NCBI RefSeq assembly: GCF_016031625.1
Contig: NZ_JACCHP010000002.1
Span: 1 to 64,000 of the forward strand
DNA: 64,000 nt
Origin: Bradyrhizobium agreste
GTDB taxonomy: Bacteria > Pseudomonadota > Alphaproteobacteria > Rhizobiales > Xanthobacteraceae
Direction of reading: 5' to 3'
The notes under the pieces were generated by a model. It did not search any database. It was not told the DNA's origin and worked only from the letters and a program-made list of their open reading frames with translations. A program made the translations under genes and the position numbers. How positions within the stretch are numbered: position 1 is the stretch's first letter; the number at the start of each line of letters is the position of its first letter. Shown here piece by piece: positions 34,977 through 43,459 of this stretch.

Positions 34977-35620
34977 TTGTCAAACGCCCGCCGCATCACT
35001 CCCTTGAAGAAGCCCTTGCTGATCTCTTCGGGGCGAGAACGGTGCGTTGGCGCAGCATTTTCGCGGTTCACACCTGGATCGTCGTGAAAGAGAAGGATGC
35101 GCCGACCTACACCCGCTATGACTAAACCGCGTGGGGCGAGCCGATCCGCACCAACGGCTTCGCGCCGGACGGACGGTGGTTCGGCGCTGCGCCAGAAATT
35201 ATTGTCGCCGCGAGCGGCGGCGCGCCGAGGCGCTGATCCCGAAAATCCGATACGTGATCGAAAACTACCGGTTTCGGTCCTATGGAGATTACAGCGTCTG
35301 GCCCGGTCCCAACTCGAACACCTTCGTGCAGGCGGCGCTCGATGCCGTTCCCGAGCTCCGAGCCGTGCTGCCCCCGACCGGAATCGGCAAGGACTTCCCG
35401 TACACGGGCAAATGGGTCGGGCTGACGGCCTCAGGTACAGGCATCTATGCTTCGCTTGCCGGATATGTCGGCTTTTCCATCGGCTGGGTCGAAGGCCTGG
35501 AGATCAATTTCTTCGGCGCCGTGCTCGGGCTCGACATCCGACGCCCGGCGCTCAAGCTCCCCGGTCTCGGCCGCTTCGGGACCACGCCGGCCTGTAAGAG
35601 CAGCGATCCCAGCTTGTTCT
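34977..35620 (+). pseudogene. Degraded DUF3750 protein gene
   Basis: Conserved DUF3750 blocks are spread over two frames. ARTVRWRSIFAVHTWIVVKE and TYTRYD end in an in-frame TAA (35123-35125), after which the same frame continues as WGEPIRTNGFAPDGRWFGAA. A frameshift near 35215-35222 then leads to AEALIPKIRYVIENYRFRSY, DYSVWPGPNSNTFV, TGIGKDFPYTGKW and LDIRRPALKLPGLGRFG. Similarity stops near 35580-35620, followed by unrelated residues to 35688. The N-terminal membrane part is not recognisable. At least one nonsense and one frameshift change make it non-functional. Confidence 0.75.
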
Positions 35621-35661
35621 GCGGGGATATTGCAATGTCCATCCCAAGCAGCCTCAATCTG

Positions 35662-36411
35662 TCACGGCGGCAAGAATGCTGCGACTGACCCGACGACTTC
35701 GCTGCTAGCTGCCGGTTGATGGGATCGGACGAAAATGAAACGGGAGGTAACGGGTATATCCGCCTCGGCTCGACCATCCTGGCCGATCAGGATCAATCCA
35801 GCGCCGCCATTTGCAACATTCAGAATAATCGGCACGCCGCTCCATGTCTTGATCGGCTCCATTCCGATGATGAGAAATTCGCCGACAGGTTGGTCGAAAT
35901 ATTGGATGCGCAATTGCGGGCCCACTTCGGCAGCAGCAAGTCTGAAGCCGAGCTGCTGGGCCCGTGCGTATACGTTGGCCAGGGTTACGGTATCGGAGGT
36001 AAACCCAAGCTGCGCAGGCGACAAATGGACGAGCTCGACATTTGTCTTCTGAGAGCTAACGGTGAACGTCGGCCGAGCAAGGATCTCTGCAGCCTGACCA
36101 CCGACACTGCAGCCCCTGCTAGCGAGCTCGTTGCTTAAGGCAAGTGAGTTGGCAAAGGTACCTATCGCAATCGTCTTCCAGGTCGCAACGTCGCGAGCGG
36201 ACCTGATAGGCTGTTCGGACGCCGGGGCCAAGCGCGTCTTGAGCGGGTTCTGCAAGACATCGCGGGCTGCACATTGAGCGGACGCGGTGCTCGCGAAGGG
36301 AATGACGCAGGCGGCTTGGAGCATGCAAGCCAAAACGTAGCTGCAAACTCGCCTTGCGCTTGAACGGCCACTACCCACCGCGCACCGGGCTCGGCTTCTG
36401 AAAGTAGACAT
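35662..36411 (-). CDS. Secreted hypothetical protein of accessory region
   Basis: The 249-residue protein has an N-terminal basic and hydrophobic export signal (cut probably after ASA near residue 45). The mature domain contains TWKTIAIGTFANSLALSNEL, AEVGPQLRIQYFDQPVGEF and NGGAGLILIGQDGRAEADIP. Three cysteines lie in the mature part or its border. The pattern is familiar from plasmid- or island-borne proteins of unknown function. Base composition is less GC-rich than the core genes around it. Its 3' end meets the tail of the DUF3750 pseudogene. Confidence 0.6.
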   Translation of the reverse strand: MSTFRSRARCAVGSGRSSARRVCSYVLACMLQAACVIPFASTASAQCAARDVLQNPLKTRLAPASEQPIRSARDVATWKTIAIGTFANSLALSNELASRGCSVGGQAAEILARPTFTVSSQKTNVELVHLSPAQLGFTSDTVTLANVYARAQQLGFRLAAAEVGPQLRIQYFDQPVGEFLIIGMEPIKTWSGVPIILNVANGGAGLILIGQDGRAEADIPVTSRFIFVRSHQPAASSEVVGSVAAFLPP

Positions 36412-36533
36412 GGCGATGGCTTTTTCTCGTTGGACAGAAAAGCCCGCCTCCGAGTCAATGGGAAGAACGGAGGAAAATGACGTCGATCAACATTCTCCGG
36501 CCGACTTTTGAAATGCGTCCGGAGGCGGGGCCT

Positions 36534-36758
36534 ATGGCTAGAGTATTCCAATTTCCAAATGGCAGGCGGCAGTCCGTAAGCCTGATAACCCGCCTGCCCC
36601 ATCAGCCCTTCGAGGCAATGATGTCGCTGGAACGTACCACCCAGAACAAATCGGCTCAACGCCAAAGTCGTGCAGCGGGATATTACTCTGATATTACTCT
36701 ATGGACAGCAGTCCCCTCTTCCTGGCGCCGTCAAACGTATTTACAGCGTCGAGACTGA
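36534..36758 (+). CDS. Possible small protein with a DUF2735-like N terminus
   Basis: The 74-residue frame starts MARVFQFPNGRRQSVSLITR, preceded by GGAGG 8 nt before the ATG. The (A)KIYQFP-x-GGRAAL-like opening resembles the DUF2735/GstI-type protein at 50697-50900, but the rest does not and looks degenerate. Another ATG in frame at 36477 has GGAGG only 3 nt away. It could be a decayed copy. The frame overlaps the next hypothetical one. Confidence 0.3.
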   Translation: MARVFQFPNGRRQSVSLITRLPHQPFEAMMSLERTTQNKSAQRQSRAAGYYSDITLWTAVPSSWRRQTYLQRRD

Positions 36759-36982
36759 GAGACCTTGACCTTGGTGGCAATGACGACATTGGCGCGCAGA
36801 TTTATATTCGCAAGTCAGCGGGCGCGAACGGAGATTCCATGACCGCGTCCATCCGGGCTGAAAATGCGAAGGTAATCTCCGACGGGACAACCCGAGTTCT
36901 TCTTTGGGCCGAACAGGAAAGTGACAGCCAGTCGGACCCTTTCCGCGGCATTCCCTTGGACGTATCAGCGTCGAGTTCCTGA
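36701..36982 (+). CDS. Small hypothetical protein (doubtful)
   Basis: The 93-residue frame encodes a polar protein (starts MDSSPLFLAPSNVFTASRLR) with no recognisable domain. It overlaps the previous frame by 58 bp and has no good ribosome site. It lies just upstream of dodecin in the same direction. Listed because it is the only sizeable frame filling this stretch. Confidence 0.25.
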   Translation: MDSSPLFLAPSNVFTASRLRDLDLGGNDDIGAQIYIRKSAGANGDSMTASIRAENAKVISDGTTRVLLWAEQESDSQSDPFRGIPLDVSASSS

Positions 36983-37020
36983 TGCTAGACTTCCTGCTCC
37001 TACCGACAAGGAGGACGAAA

Positions 37021-37236
37021 ATGCCCGATAGCGTCTACAAGGTCATCGAACTGGTCGGTACCAGCACCGAGTCATGGGAGAAGGCGGCTGCCAATGCGGT
37101 CGAGCAAGCTGCTAAATCTCTCCGAGATCTTCGCATTGCGGAGGTCGTCAAGCTCGATATGCAACTGGATGACAAGGGAAAAGTCGAGGCCTTTCGCGCC
37201 AAGCTCAACGTGTCGTTCAAGTTCGAGGGCTCCTGA
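37021..37236 (+). CDS. Dodecin family flavin-binding protein
   Basis: The 71-residue protein starts MPDSVYKVIELVGTSTESWE and matches dodecin over its whole length: one helix packed on a three-stranded sheet (AAANAVEQAAKSLRDLRIAE, then VVKLDMQLDDKGKVEAFRAK). Dodecins form hollow dodecamers that store or quench riboflavin, FMN or lumichrome. AGGAGG lies 6 nt before ATG 37021, and the frame to 36982 is not needed. Confidence 0.93.
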   Translation: MPDSVYKVIELVGTSTESWEKAAANAVEQAAKSLRDLRIAEVVKLDMQLDDKGKVEAFRAKLNVSFKFEGS

Positions 37237-37397
37237 GCCTCAGCACCTCGCCCCCTCTCGGGCGAGGATGGCTCATTGGAAAGGAGCGTTGTGCGGTCCG
37301 CCCAGCCGGACGCTGTGGCCCATCGCCGAAGTTGGCACTAGCCCGAGCGGGACCGAAATGCTTTGATGCGAAGGGGCGAATGGCGCGTGGTGACCCA

Positions 37398-37709
37398 ATG
37401 TACATGGTCATTCGCAAGTACAGCAGGGTTCGTTCGGTAGCGGACGCCGCTCGTCGCGCTAAGAGCGGCGTTGGTGAGATCCTGAGGCAATCGCCAGGAT
37501 TCAGATCTTACTATGTGCTGGACGCGGGCGACGGTATCGGTATCGCCGTGATGATATTTGACGACCGGGAAAGCGCCAACGCAGCGAACGCCAAGATACT
37601 GGCATTCGTTCAAGCCAGTCTACCTGACCTCGAACTTGGCGTTCCCGAGATCGCTGCCGGCGAAGTTTTGGTGAACATAGAGGCCAATGGGGCCTCGGGC
37701 ATCAAGTAG
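37398..37709 (+). CDS. Antibiotic-biosynthesis-monooxygenase-like (ABM fold) protein
   Basis: The 103-residue protein starts MYMVIRKYSRVRSVADAARR. It shows the dimeric ferredoxin-like pattern: strand, helix with RRAKSGVGEILRQSPGFRSY, strand YYVLDAGDGIGIAVMIFDD, helix, and a last strand. Many such proteins act on ligand-bound haem or quinols, but the catalytic residues are not identifiable here. The ribosome site is weak; ATG 37404 is an alternative start. A short hairpin (CCTCGCCC/GGGCGAGG, about 37244-37264) separates it from dodecin. Confidence 0.6.
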   Translation: MYMVIRKYSRVRSVADAARRAKSGVGEILRQSPGFRSYYVLDAGDGIGIAVMIFDDRESANAANAKILAFVQASLPDLELGVPEIAAGEVLVNIEANGASGIK

Positions 37710-37857
37710 CCGAAAGTGCTGCCTGTCGCATGGCCTGCCGCCCGCTGATGATGCAGTCTACCTGACCCGCATCGCGCTTGCGGCGATCGCGCCCTGCCAC
37801 ATGCATTCGCCGGCCAAGAATTTACAAGCGCGCGTATTTTTCGAGGAGCACAGTGGC

Positions 37858-38040
37858 ATGAAGCAACACACCTCCGAAGCATTTTCCACCACAGCCATCG
37901 GCTGGACACTGCTCATGCGGATGCGCATCGCGATGCCACCCAGGGATCCCGATGACGACGAGGAGGACGAAGACGAGGACGAGGACGAGCAAGACGATGA
38001 TGACGAACCGGCGGTCGTGCGCGAGCCGGACGAAGATTGA
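37858..38040 (+). CDS. Small protein with poly-acidic C terminus
   Basis: The 60-residue protein begins MKQHTSEAFSTTAIGWTLLM. From about residue 30 it is almost all Asp/Glu (about 19 consecutive acidic residues or Gln), ending VVREPDED. GAGGAG lies about 10 nt before ATG 37858. The acidic tail could mimic DNA or bind basic proteins, but no function is known. It may be cotranscribed with the GcrA-like gene 48 bp downstream. Confidence 0.5.
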   Translation: MKQHTSEAFSTTAIGWTLLMRMRIAMPPRDPDDDEEDEDEDEDEQDDDDEPAVVREPDED

Positions 38041-38088
38041 AGACGAGAGACTAGTCCGAGTCCGGCAGTCGGCGTTATAATATCTCCC

Positions 38089-38415
38089 ATGGGCTGGGAT
38101 GCGAACGACATAACGCTTCTCAAGAAGCTCTGGTCCGCAGGACTGAGCGCGGCACAGATTGCACGCCACCTCGGCTGCAGTCGTAACGCGGTCTGCGGTA
38201 TGCTGAACCGTCTGGGCCTGAAGCGCGGCCACAAGCCGCCCACAGCAAGGCCCCAGATAAGACCGGCCCCGAAGCTGAGGCCGTCGTCGGCAGCCTGCGC
38301 CGGTCCAATCGCGCAGAAGGTGTCCTCGAGTACCGCAGAGAGGAAGCAGCCAAAGGAATTAAGCAGGCAGCAGCTTTACGCCATTCTGGCTGAGGCGGTC
38401 AAAAATACTGGCTAA
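38089..38415 (+). CDS. GcrA-family regulator, short paralogue
   Basis: The 108-residue protein starts MGWDANDITLLKKLWSAGLS and continues AAQIARHLGCSRNAVCGMLN RLGL in frame, the N-terminal helix-turn-helix that defines GcrA. GcrA binds sigma-70 and GAnTC-methylated promoters to control the cell cycle in alphaproteobacteria. Typical GcrA proteins are about 160-175 residues long, and the sigma-binding C-terminal half is barely recognisable here. It may be a paralogue that competes with the core regulator. It sits in the accessory stretch. Confidence 0.82.
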   Translation: MGWDANDITLLKKLWSAGLSAAQIARHLGCSRNAVCGMLNRLGLKRGHKPPTARPQIRPAPKLRPSSAACAGPIAQKVSSSTAERKQPKELSRQQLYAILAEAVKNTG

Positions 38416-38839
38416 CAGCTCACCACGAAGTCGTTGCGCTCCCGTCAATCTCGGGTCCGCCGCAACCACCAACGACGAGTTCTGCGAACGCTCGGATCAA
38501 TACTCACCGCGAGATCGGCGAGGCTTGTTAGATGGGTCATCGCCTCGCGCAAATCACTGCGCCCCACCGATAGTCTGATCAACTCACTTGTTTTGCTGGG
38601 CCACAGGCTCCTGACGAGCGCACAATCGCGCGGCGAGGCGCCTTAACTCGCAACACGAACCCAGCACGTCATTCGAAACCAATACGAAGTCCGAATCGAA
38701 ACAGATGCCCGTTAATTCGCTCGAAGAACCCTAATTGAGCGCCTTTAAACGATAATTTTGATTATGATTCATAATGATGATGACTCCGGCGCAACATTAA
38801 ACAATATATGTTGAAAAACAAAATATATGGGAGGCTGGA
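38416..38839. other. 424-bp stretch without a supported gene
   Basis: A 70-codon plus-strand frame (38434-38646, TTG start, Arg-rich, no ribosome site) is not convincing. On the minus strand 38445-38567 encodes about 40 residues (GTG start, VGRSDLREAMTHLTSLADLA) that look protein-like and may be a remnant. The segment 38740-38830 is very AT-rich and probably holds the promoter of the small gene at 38840. Confidence 0.35.
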
Positions 38840-38977
38840 ATGGAAGTTGCCCGCCGATTTCGCGCAATGGCGTTGCTTTGCCGACAGACTGCCGCGCGCC
38901 ATCCCGAGAGAAGCTGGAAGCTGCTCGCTGAGGCTGAGTATTGGGAGCATTTGGCGGCCACTGCTCTGGCTCACTGA
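38840..38977 (+). CDS. Very small conserved-looking protein (45 residues)
   Basis: The ATG at 38840 has GGGAGG 5 nt upstream. It encodes 45 residues starting MEVARRFRAMALLCRQTAAR and continuing HPERSWKLLAEAEYWEHLAA. This helical pattern (RFRAMA-LCRQ-A--PE-SWK-L-EAE-WEHLA) is one I recognise from small uncharacterised Bradyrhizobium proteins. The overlapping 87-codon frame at 38808 lacks a ribosome site. Function is unknown. Confidence 0.6.
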   Translation: MEVARRFRAMALLCRQTAARHPERSWKLLAEAEYWEHLAATALAH

Positions 38978-39031
38978 GGCTCGGTCGACTGAATTTTCTC
39001 CTTTCCTTTATGAACTGCTTCGAGGCGCGCC

Positions 39032-39208
39032 ATGTCCAGTATGCGTCAAGTTTATACTTGTGCTGTTCTGAGCGAGCGACTCCACGCTCTTGTGGCGGAG
39101 CTTAGAGAGCTTGAAAAGCTTCGAAGCAAGCTCCGGCGCGTAGAGGCCAGAACACTCGGCCGAAGACGACGTGTCGGACTAGGTCGCGGAGTAAGAGCCG
39201 CAAACTAA
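39032..39208 (+). CDS. Possible small coiled-coil protein (58 residues)
   Basis: The ATG at 39032 follows GAGG by 6 nt and opens a 58-residue frame starting MSSMRQVYTCAVLSERLHAL. The helix LVAELRELEKLRSKLRRVEA, with heptad-spaced leucines, and a basic Arg/Gly tail follow. The codon use is less GC-rich than in core genes. It is plausible as a small nucleic-acid-binding or scaffold protein, but unproven. Confidence 0.4.
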   Translation: MSSMRQVYTCAVLSERLHALVAELRELEKLRSKLRRVEARTLGRRRRVGLGRGVRAAN

Positions 39209-39632
39209 CTCGGCGGCGAGATCGGCCGTCTGTTCAAGATTGAGCGATCGCACGGATTTCCGCTCGACGTTGAACCTCTGAACTCATGGATCTCGGCGGC
39301 GCGTCAGGTAACGTGCGCCGCGTATCGCCCTCTCGATGGGCGCAATCTCACCGCCCCTGTCGGGGCGCCCGTCGGGGCGGCGCGCGTACAGAGCTCTGAA
39401 GCGGCATCAGCCACCTTGAGTTCGAGCGCCGGCGGCGTCGCCGAAGCCCCAGGTCCGGTGCGCACCTTCTTAAATTTAAATGTTCCACCATGACATATTC
39501 GCCGTCACGCTCTTCTTCCTGCTAGCTCGAATTTTAATGTGGATTGTGCAGGTAATATTTAAATCTCGGGTTGTCCGTCCCTTCATTTTGCGGCTTGTGT
39601 GACTGGCCTTCTCACCAGAACCGGATCGTGCC
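39209..39632. other. 424-bp gene-free stretch, including the H-NS-type promoter region
   Basis: I see no gene. The middle part holds a GC-rich direct and inverted motif around 39351-39382 (CGCCCCTGTCGGGGCG, with GTCGGGGCG repeated). From about 39470 the sequence becomes AT-rich (TTAAATTTAAAT at about 39470-39481, TAATATTTAAAT near 39556) and probably carries the promoter of the following H-NS-family gene, possibly with self-binding sites. Confidence 0.35.
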
Positions 39633-39971
39633 ATGAATGCCGCGCAATTTAATTCGCTTTCGCTTGACGAGCTCTGGATAGTTCACCAGCAGGTTACGGC
39701 CAGCCTTACTGAGAAGATCCTGGTGCAAAAAGCACGATTGGAGGAACGGCTCCACAAGATTGGACTCGCCAATGAGGCCAAACGGTTCGATCGCAAGCGC
39801 CGTCCATATCCGCCGGTCCGTCCCAAATATCGTAATCCGAACAACCCCGCAGAAACGTGGTCGGGTCGCGGTAGGCCACCTCGCTGGCTGCAACCGCAGC
39901 TTCGATGCGGCCGGAAACTAGACGATTTCTTGATCGAGCGGGCTTCGTTCAAAGGCGGCAGACGAGTTTAG
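39633..39971 (+). CDS. H-NS histone-family nucleoid protein
   Basis: The 112-residue protein has an N-terminal oligomerisation helix (LSLDELWIVHQQVTASLTEK, continuing to LEERLHKIG) and a linker with RRPYPPVRPKYRNP. The C-terminal DNA-binding motif is ETWSGRGRPPRWL, the AT-hook-like core of H-NS proteins, ending KLDDFLIE. H-NS proteins bind AT-rich DNA and silence acquired genes. Its place at the edge of the lower-GC accessory stretch fits such a role. Confidence 0.87.
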   Translation: MNAAQFNSLSLDELWIVHQQVTASLTEKILVQKARLEERLHKIGLANEAKRFDRKRRPYPPVRPKYRNPNNPAETWSGRGRPPRWLQPQLRCGRKLDDFLIERASFKGGRRV

Positions 39972-40045
39972 CGCCGCGATCCCGGCCGCTGGAGGCCTGG
40001 CGCAAAGAAGTACTGCTTTCTGAGCCTTGCGTCTCAGAAACCCGC

Positions 40046-43025
40046 CTATCGACATTCGGCCTTTGATGCGCCCAGCGCGCCCAGCGCGTGCTGGACCTGA
40101 TTTGCCGTATAATCGACCACCTCGCGGTGAGTCATCGCCGCACCACGCCGCTTGGCCTCCGCGAAGGCAGCATTGCCCAGCACCTGACGAACGTTGGCGA
40201 GGGTGTCGGGCAACTCCTGGAAAAAGCTGGTGGATGGGATCATTTGGGAAAGGGCTCCGCTGAGCGTGGCCGCGACCGTCGGATGGCCGAGCCGATCAAA
40301 CAGCAGAATGAGCGTGGCGGTCGTGAGGGTCGCAAGCCCGATCTCTGTTGATTGGCTCCAGATTTCGAGCATTCGCGGCAGGGTTCGCAACGTCTTGACC
40401 GGATCGCCGCTTCGCACTTGCAGCTCCGCGACGGCGGGGATGATGACGATCTCCCAGTAGCGGTTACCGGATGTCCTTGCATGAGCAAGGGCTGCCTCGA
40501 ATGCATCCAAGGCGCGCCCTGGGTTGGCTTTGCTGAAGGCTCTTCCCTTGGAGAACAGCGCCGCGATCAGCGTACTTGGAGTTCGGGCGGCCGCAACCTT
40601 GTCAAGGATGTCGTCGGCAATCGCCATTGCCTCCTCATGGGCACCGGCCATGGCGAGGTAGAAAGGAAGCGTCGCCAGGCATTGCCTCTCGCGCCGGTCT
40701 GCCGGGTGCTCGGCGCCGGCACGTGCAAACTTGACAGCGCTTTCGGCGTGGCCTTGTCGGGAGGCAATCATGGCGAGAACGGCGAATGCCCACACCGGCG
40801 GATCAAAGTTGGCGTTGCCCATCAGCGCTATCGCTTCTTCGGCGTAGCGCGTTGCTTCTTGAACGCGCCCCAGGTTCCAGGCCATTTTCGCCGCGTAAGT
40901 CAGCAGGGCGCCGAGCCGGCGATGGCCGGCGCGCCTTGCGGCATCGACGATCTCCATCGGCCAGTTGAGGGGTTCGCTGCGCACCCGGAGAACTGCCATG
41001 CCCGGAATCCTGGATGCGATGCGGGCCGCAACATCGATATCGTCCTGACTGCTCGCCCACCGAAACGCCGCGCGCAGATTGTCCACCTCTTGATCGAGCC
41101 AGGCATAAGCCATCAGTTGCTGCGGGCTTCGCCAAATCCTGTGGTGCGTCTCGGCATCCTCCGCGAAGAATTGGGCATGGCGACGCCGAAAGATCTCGGC
41201 CTCGCCCAGCATCGCGAGCCGCTCCTCGGCAAACTGCCGGATGGTTTCGAGCGCGCTGTAGCGAACTGCATTCCCGACCCGTTTGACGCTGAGCAGCGAT
41301 TTGCGCACCAGCGAGTCCAGGAGATAGAGAACATCGCCGGCTGCGATGTCGCCGCCGCAACAGACGCGCTCGGCAGCCTCCAATCCGAAACCTCCGGAGA
41401 ATACCGATGTGCGCAAAAGCACCGCCTGCTCGGATGACGACAACAGGTCATACGACCATTCGACCGCGTGGCGCAGCGTCTGGTGTCGTTTCAAGACGCG
41501 TCGCGGCCCGCTGGTGAGCAGGCGGAAGCGTTCATGCAGGCGATCGCGGATCTGACAGGGGCTCATTGTCCGCGTTCGTGCGGCTGCAAGCTCGATGGCC
41601 AGTGGGATCCCATCGAGGCGGCGGCATATTTCACAGACCGTGTCACCGTCACCATTAAGTTCGAAGTGTGGTTCGACGAATCGCGCGCGCTCCACGAACA
41701 ATTGAACCGCTGGCGCATCGCTTCCGTCGCCGCATTCGAGCGGCAGCACCGGGTAGGTCCGTTCGCCATCGAGCATCAGCATCTCCCGGCTGGTCGCCAG
41801 CAGGCTGACATGCGGGCATCTCGACAGGATCTCCCGTGCAAGACCGGCTATCGCATCGATCAAGTGCTCGCAATTGTCGAGAATGAGAAGCAGGTTTCGC
41901 CTGGCAAGTGCATCAGCGACGCTTTGCTCGATGGTCTTCCCGGCCTGTTGCGTGATGCCGAAGACGTCTGCGACGGCGTGACCGATGGCACCCGGATCGT
42001 CGAATGCGGCAAGCTCCACCATCCATGTGCCGTCCGCATACTTGTCGTGCAACTTCGCCCCCAGCTCAAGTGCGAGCCGTGTCTTGCCGATTCCGCCGGG
42101 GCCGGTCAGCGTCACCAGCCGTGCGCCGGACATGATCCCGCCTGCCCTTGCGAGGTCTCTGTCGCGCCCCAGAAAGCTCGTTGCCTGGACAGGCAAGTTA
42201 CCCGGCGCGGCATTCGCGTTCAGCCGTGGCGGAGTGCTTCCGTCCAAAACGTCCGTAGCTCGCGGACTCTCGCGGATCCGGCTGGCGGGCCCCTCTCGCA
42301 CCGGGCTTCGCACGATCGAGGGTCCGGACTCCCTGCGGTTCCACTCTCGCAGGAGATGGCGGTGCAATGACTTGGTCTGCGCGTCTGGCTCAATTCCCAG
42401 TTCCTTGGAGAGCAGTTCCGCGCAGGTCCGATACTGCCGGAGTGCCGCCCCCTGTCTGCCTTGCCGAGCATAGAGCTCCATCAGGGCGCGATGCACACGC
42501 TCCTGCAGAGGATCCGCAGCAAGCAGGCGTGTTGCGATGTGAGTGCCGCGTTCGATCACACCCTCCGATAGGTGGTGATCGAGCAGCTTCGCCATGCCTT
42601 CCAAGGCGAGTTCACGGAGCCGCTGCCGTTCCGCCGCTGCCCAGTTTTCAAATTCTGGTGCCGCGACGCTCCAGGTTCGCCACGCCGGGTTCCTCGATAA
42701 GATGCTCGAATACTTTTGCATCGATTTCGAGGGTGGTCGGCTCGAGACGGACGGTGTCCTCCTGAGCGATCAGCGCCGCAGGACAGGTCCGTGACAAGGC
42801 CTTGCGCAAAAGGCTCAGCGCCTGTCGCAAACTGTCGCGGGCCTGCGCCTCACTGTGATCGCCCCACAATAGCGCCGCAAGTTTTGGTCGCGCCTGCGCT
42901 TCGCCCTGATGCATTGCCAGATAGGCGAGCAGGGCTGTCGTCTTCTTGGTGGCCAAGGGGATAGGCTCACCGGTGTCCATCTGGAGCCGGAAGCTGCCGA
43001 GCAGTGCAAGCTTTGCCTTCGCCAT
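40046..43025 (-). pseudogene. BTAD/ATPase/TPR transcriptional regulator (AfsR/SARP-like), frameshifted
   Basis: The first frame (43025-42648) holds an OmpR-like winged helix, starting MAKAKLALLGSFRLQMDTGE and ending inside the BTAD domain (EIDAKVFEHLIEEPGVANLE). The second frame (read from about 42670 to 40046) resumes with VAAPEFENWAAAERQRLREL and completes BTAD. An NTPase follows (LVTLTGPGGIGKTRLALELG Walker A, LLLILDNCEHLID Walker B), then TPR-like helices. About a dozen residues expected in between (the ALYRGDLLDG segment) are absent, so a small out-of-frame deletion near 42668 is likely. A split or reinitiated product is possible. Confidence 0.75.
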
Positions 43026-43168
43026 ATCCGCCGGCCCTTTGCTCGGGGTGCAAAAAACACCCGGTCCGACGATTTTGCGAATTTATCACGCTGGGGCCGA
43101 CAGGTCCATTGCGGCGGGCAGATAGTGTGCTTGCGAGGTCAAGGCCACCGTTACCGAGGGAGATTACC

Positions 43169-43459
43169 ATGTGGAACCGTTTGTCGATCGCAGCCGCCGC
43201 CGCACTCTTGATGGGCTCAGTCGGAGCCAACGCTGCAGAATTGCCGACCTATGAAGTGCTGGGCTTTCCGATTACGCCGCACCAGTTCGTGATATTGGGC
43301 CCGGCGAACGCGCAACAGGGGACGCCTGCCGCCGGCGTGTCGGCGCCGATCCTCACGCCGCGTCAAGAAGCCCGCGATGAGCAGATCGCCAGCAATGCGG
43401 CACGCGGGATCACAGAGCTCGCCCTCTCCCCCGTGGTTGCGCTCGATCCCGCGCGGTAG
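43169..43459 (+). CDS. Small secreted protein, AELPTYE family (paralogue of 1908-2159)
   Basis: The 96-residue protein has a signal peptide (MWNRLSIAAAAALLMGSVGA, cut near ANA). The mature protein starts AELPTYEVLGFPITPHQF and is shared in pattern with the product of 1908-2159. GAGGGAG lies 7 nt before ATG 43169. The longer frame to 43004 overlaps the regulator gene and is not supported. It is divergent from the BTAD regulator, 143 bp apart, so it may be its target. Periplasmic, function unknown. Confidence 0.75.
   Translation: MWNRLSIAAAAALLMGSVGANAAELPTYEVLGFPITPHQFVILGPANAQQGTPAAGVSAPILTPRQEARDEQIASNAARGITELALSPVVALDPAR

Noticed and set aside
38434..38646. 70-codon plus-strand frame with TTG start
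   Set aside because: No ribosome site, Arg/Ser-rich composition and no family.
40352..41437. 361-codon plus-strand frame inside the BTAD regulator
   Set aside because: No family, and it lies within well-defined ATPase/TPR coding sequence on the other strand.
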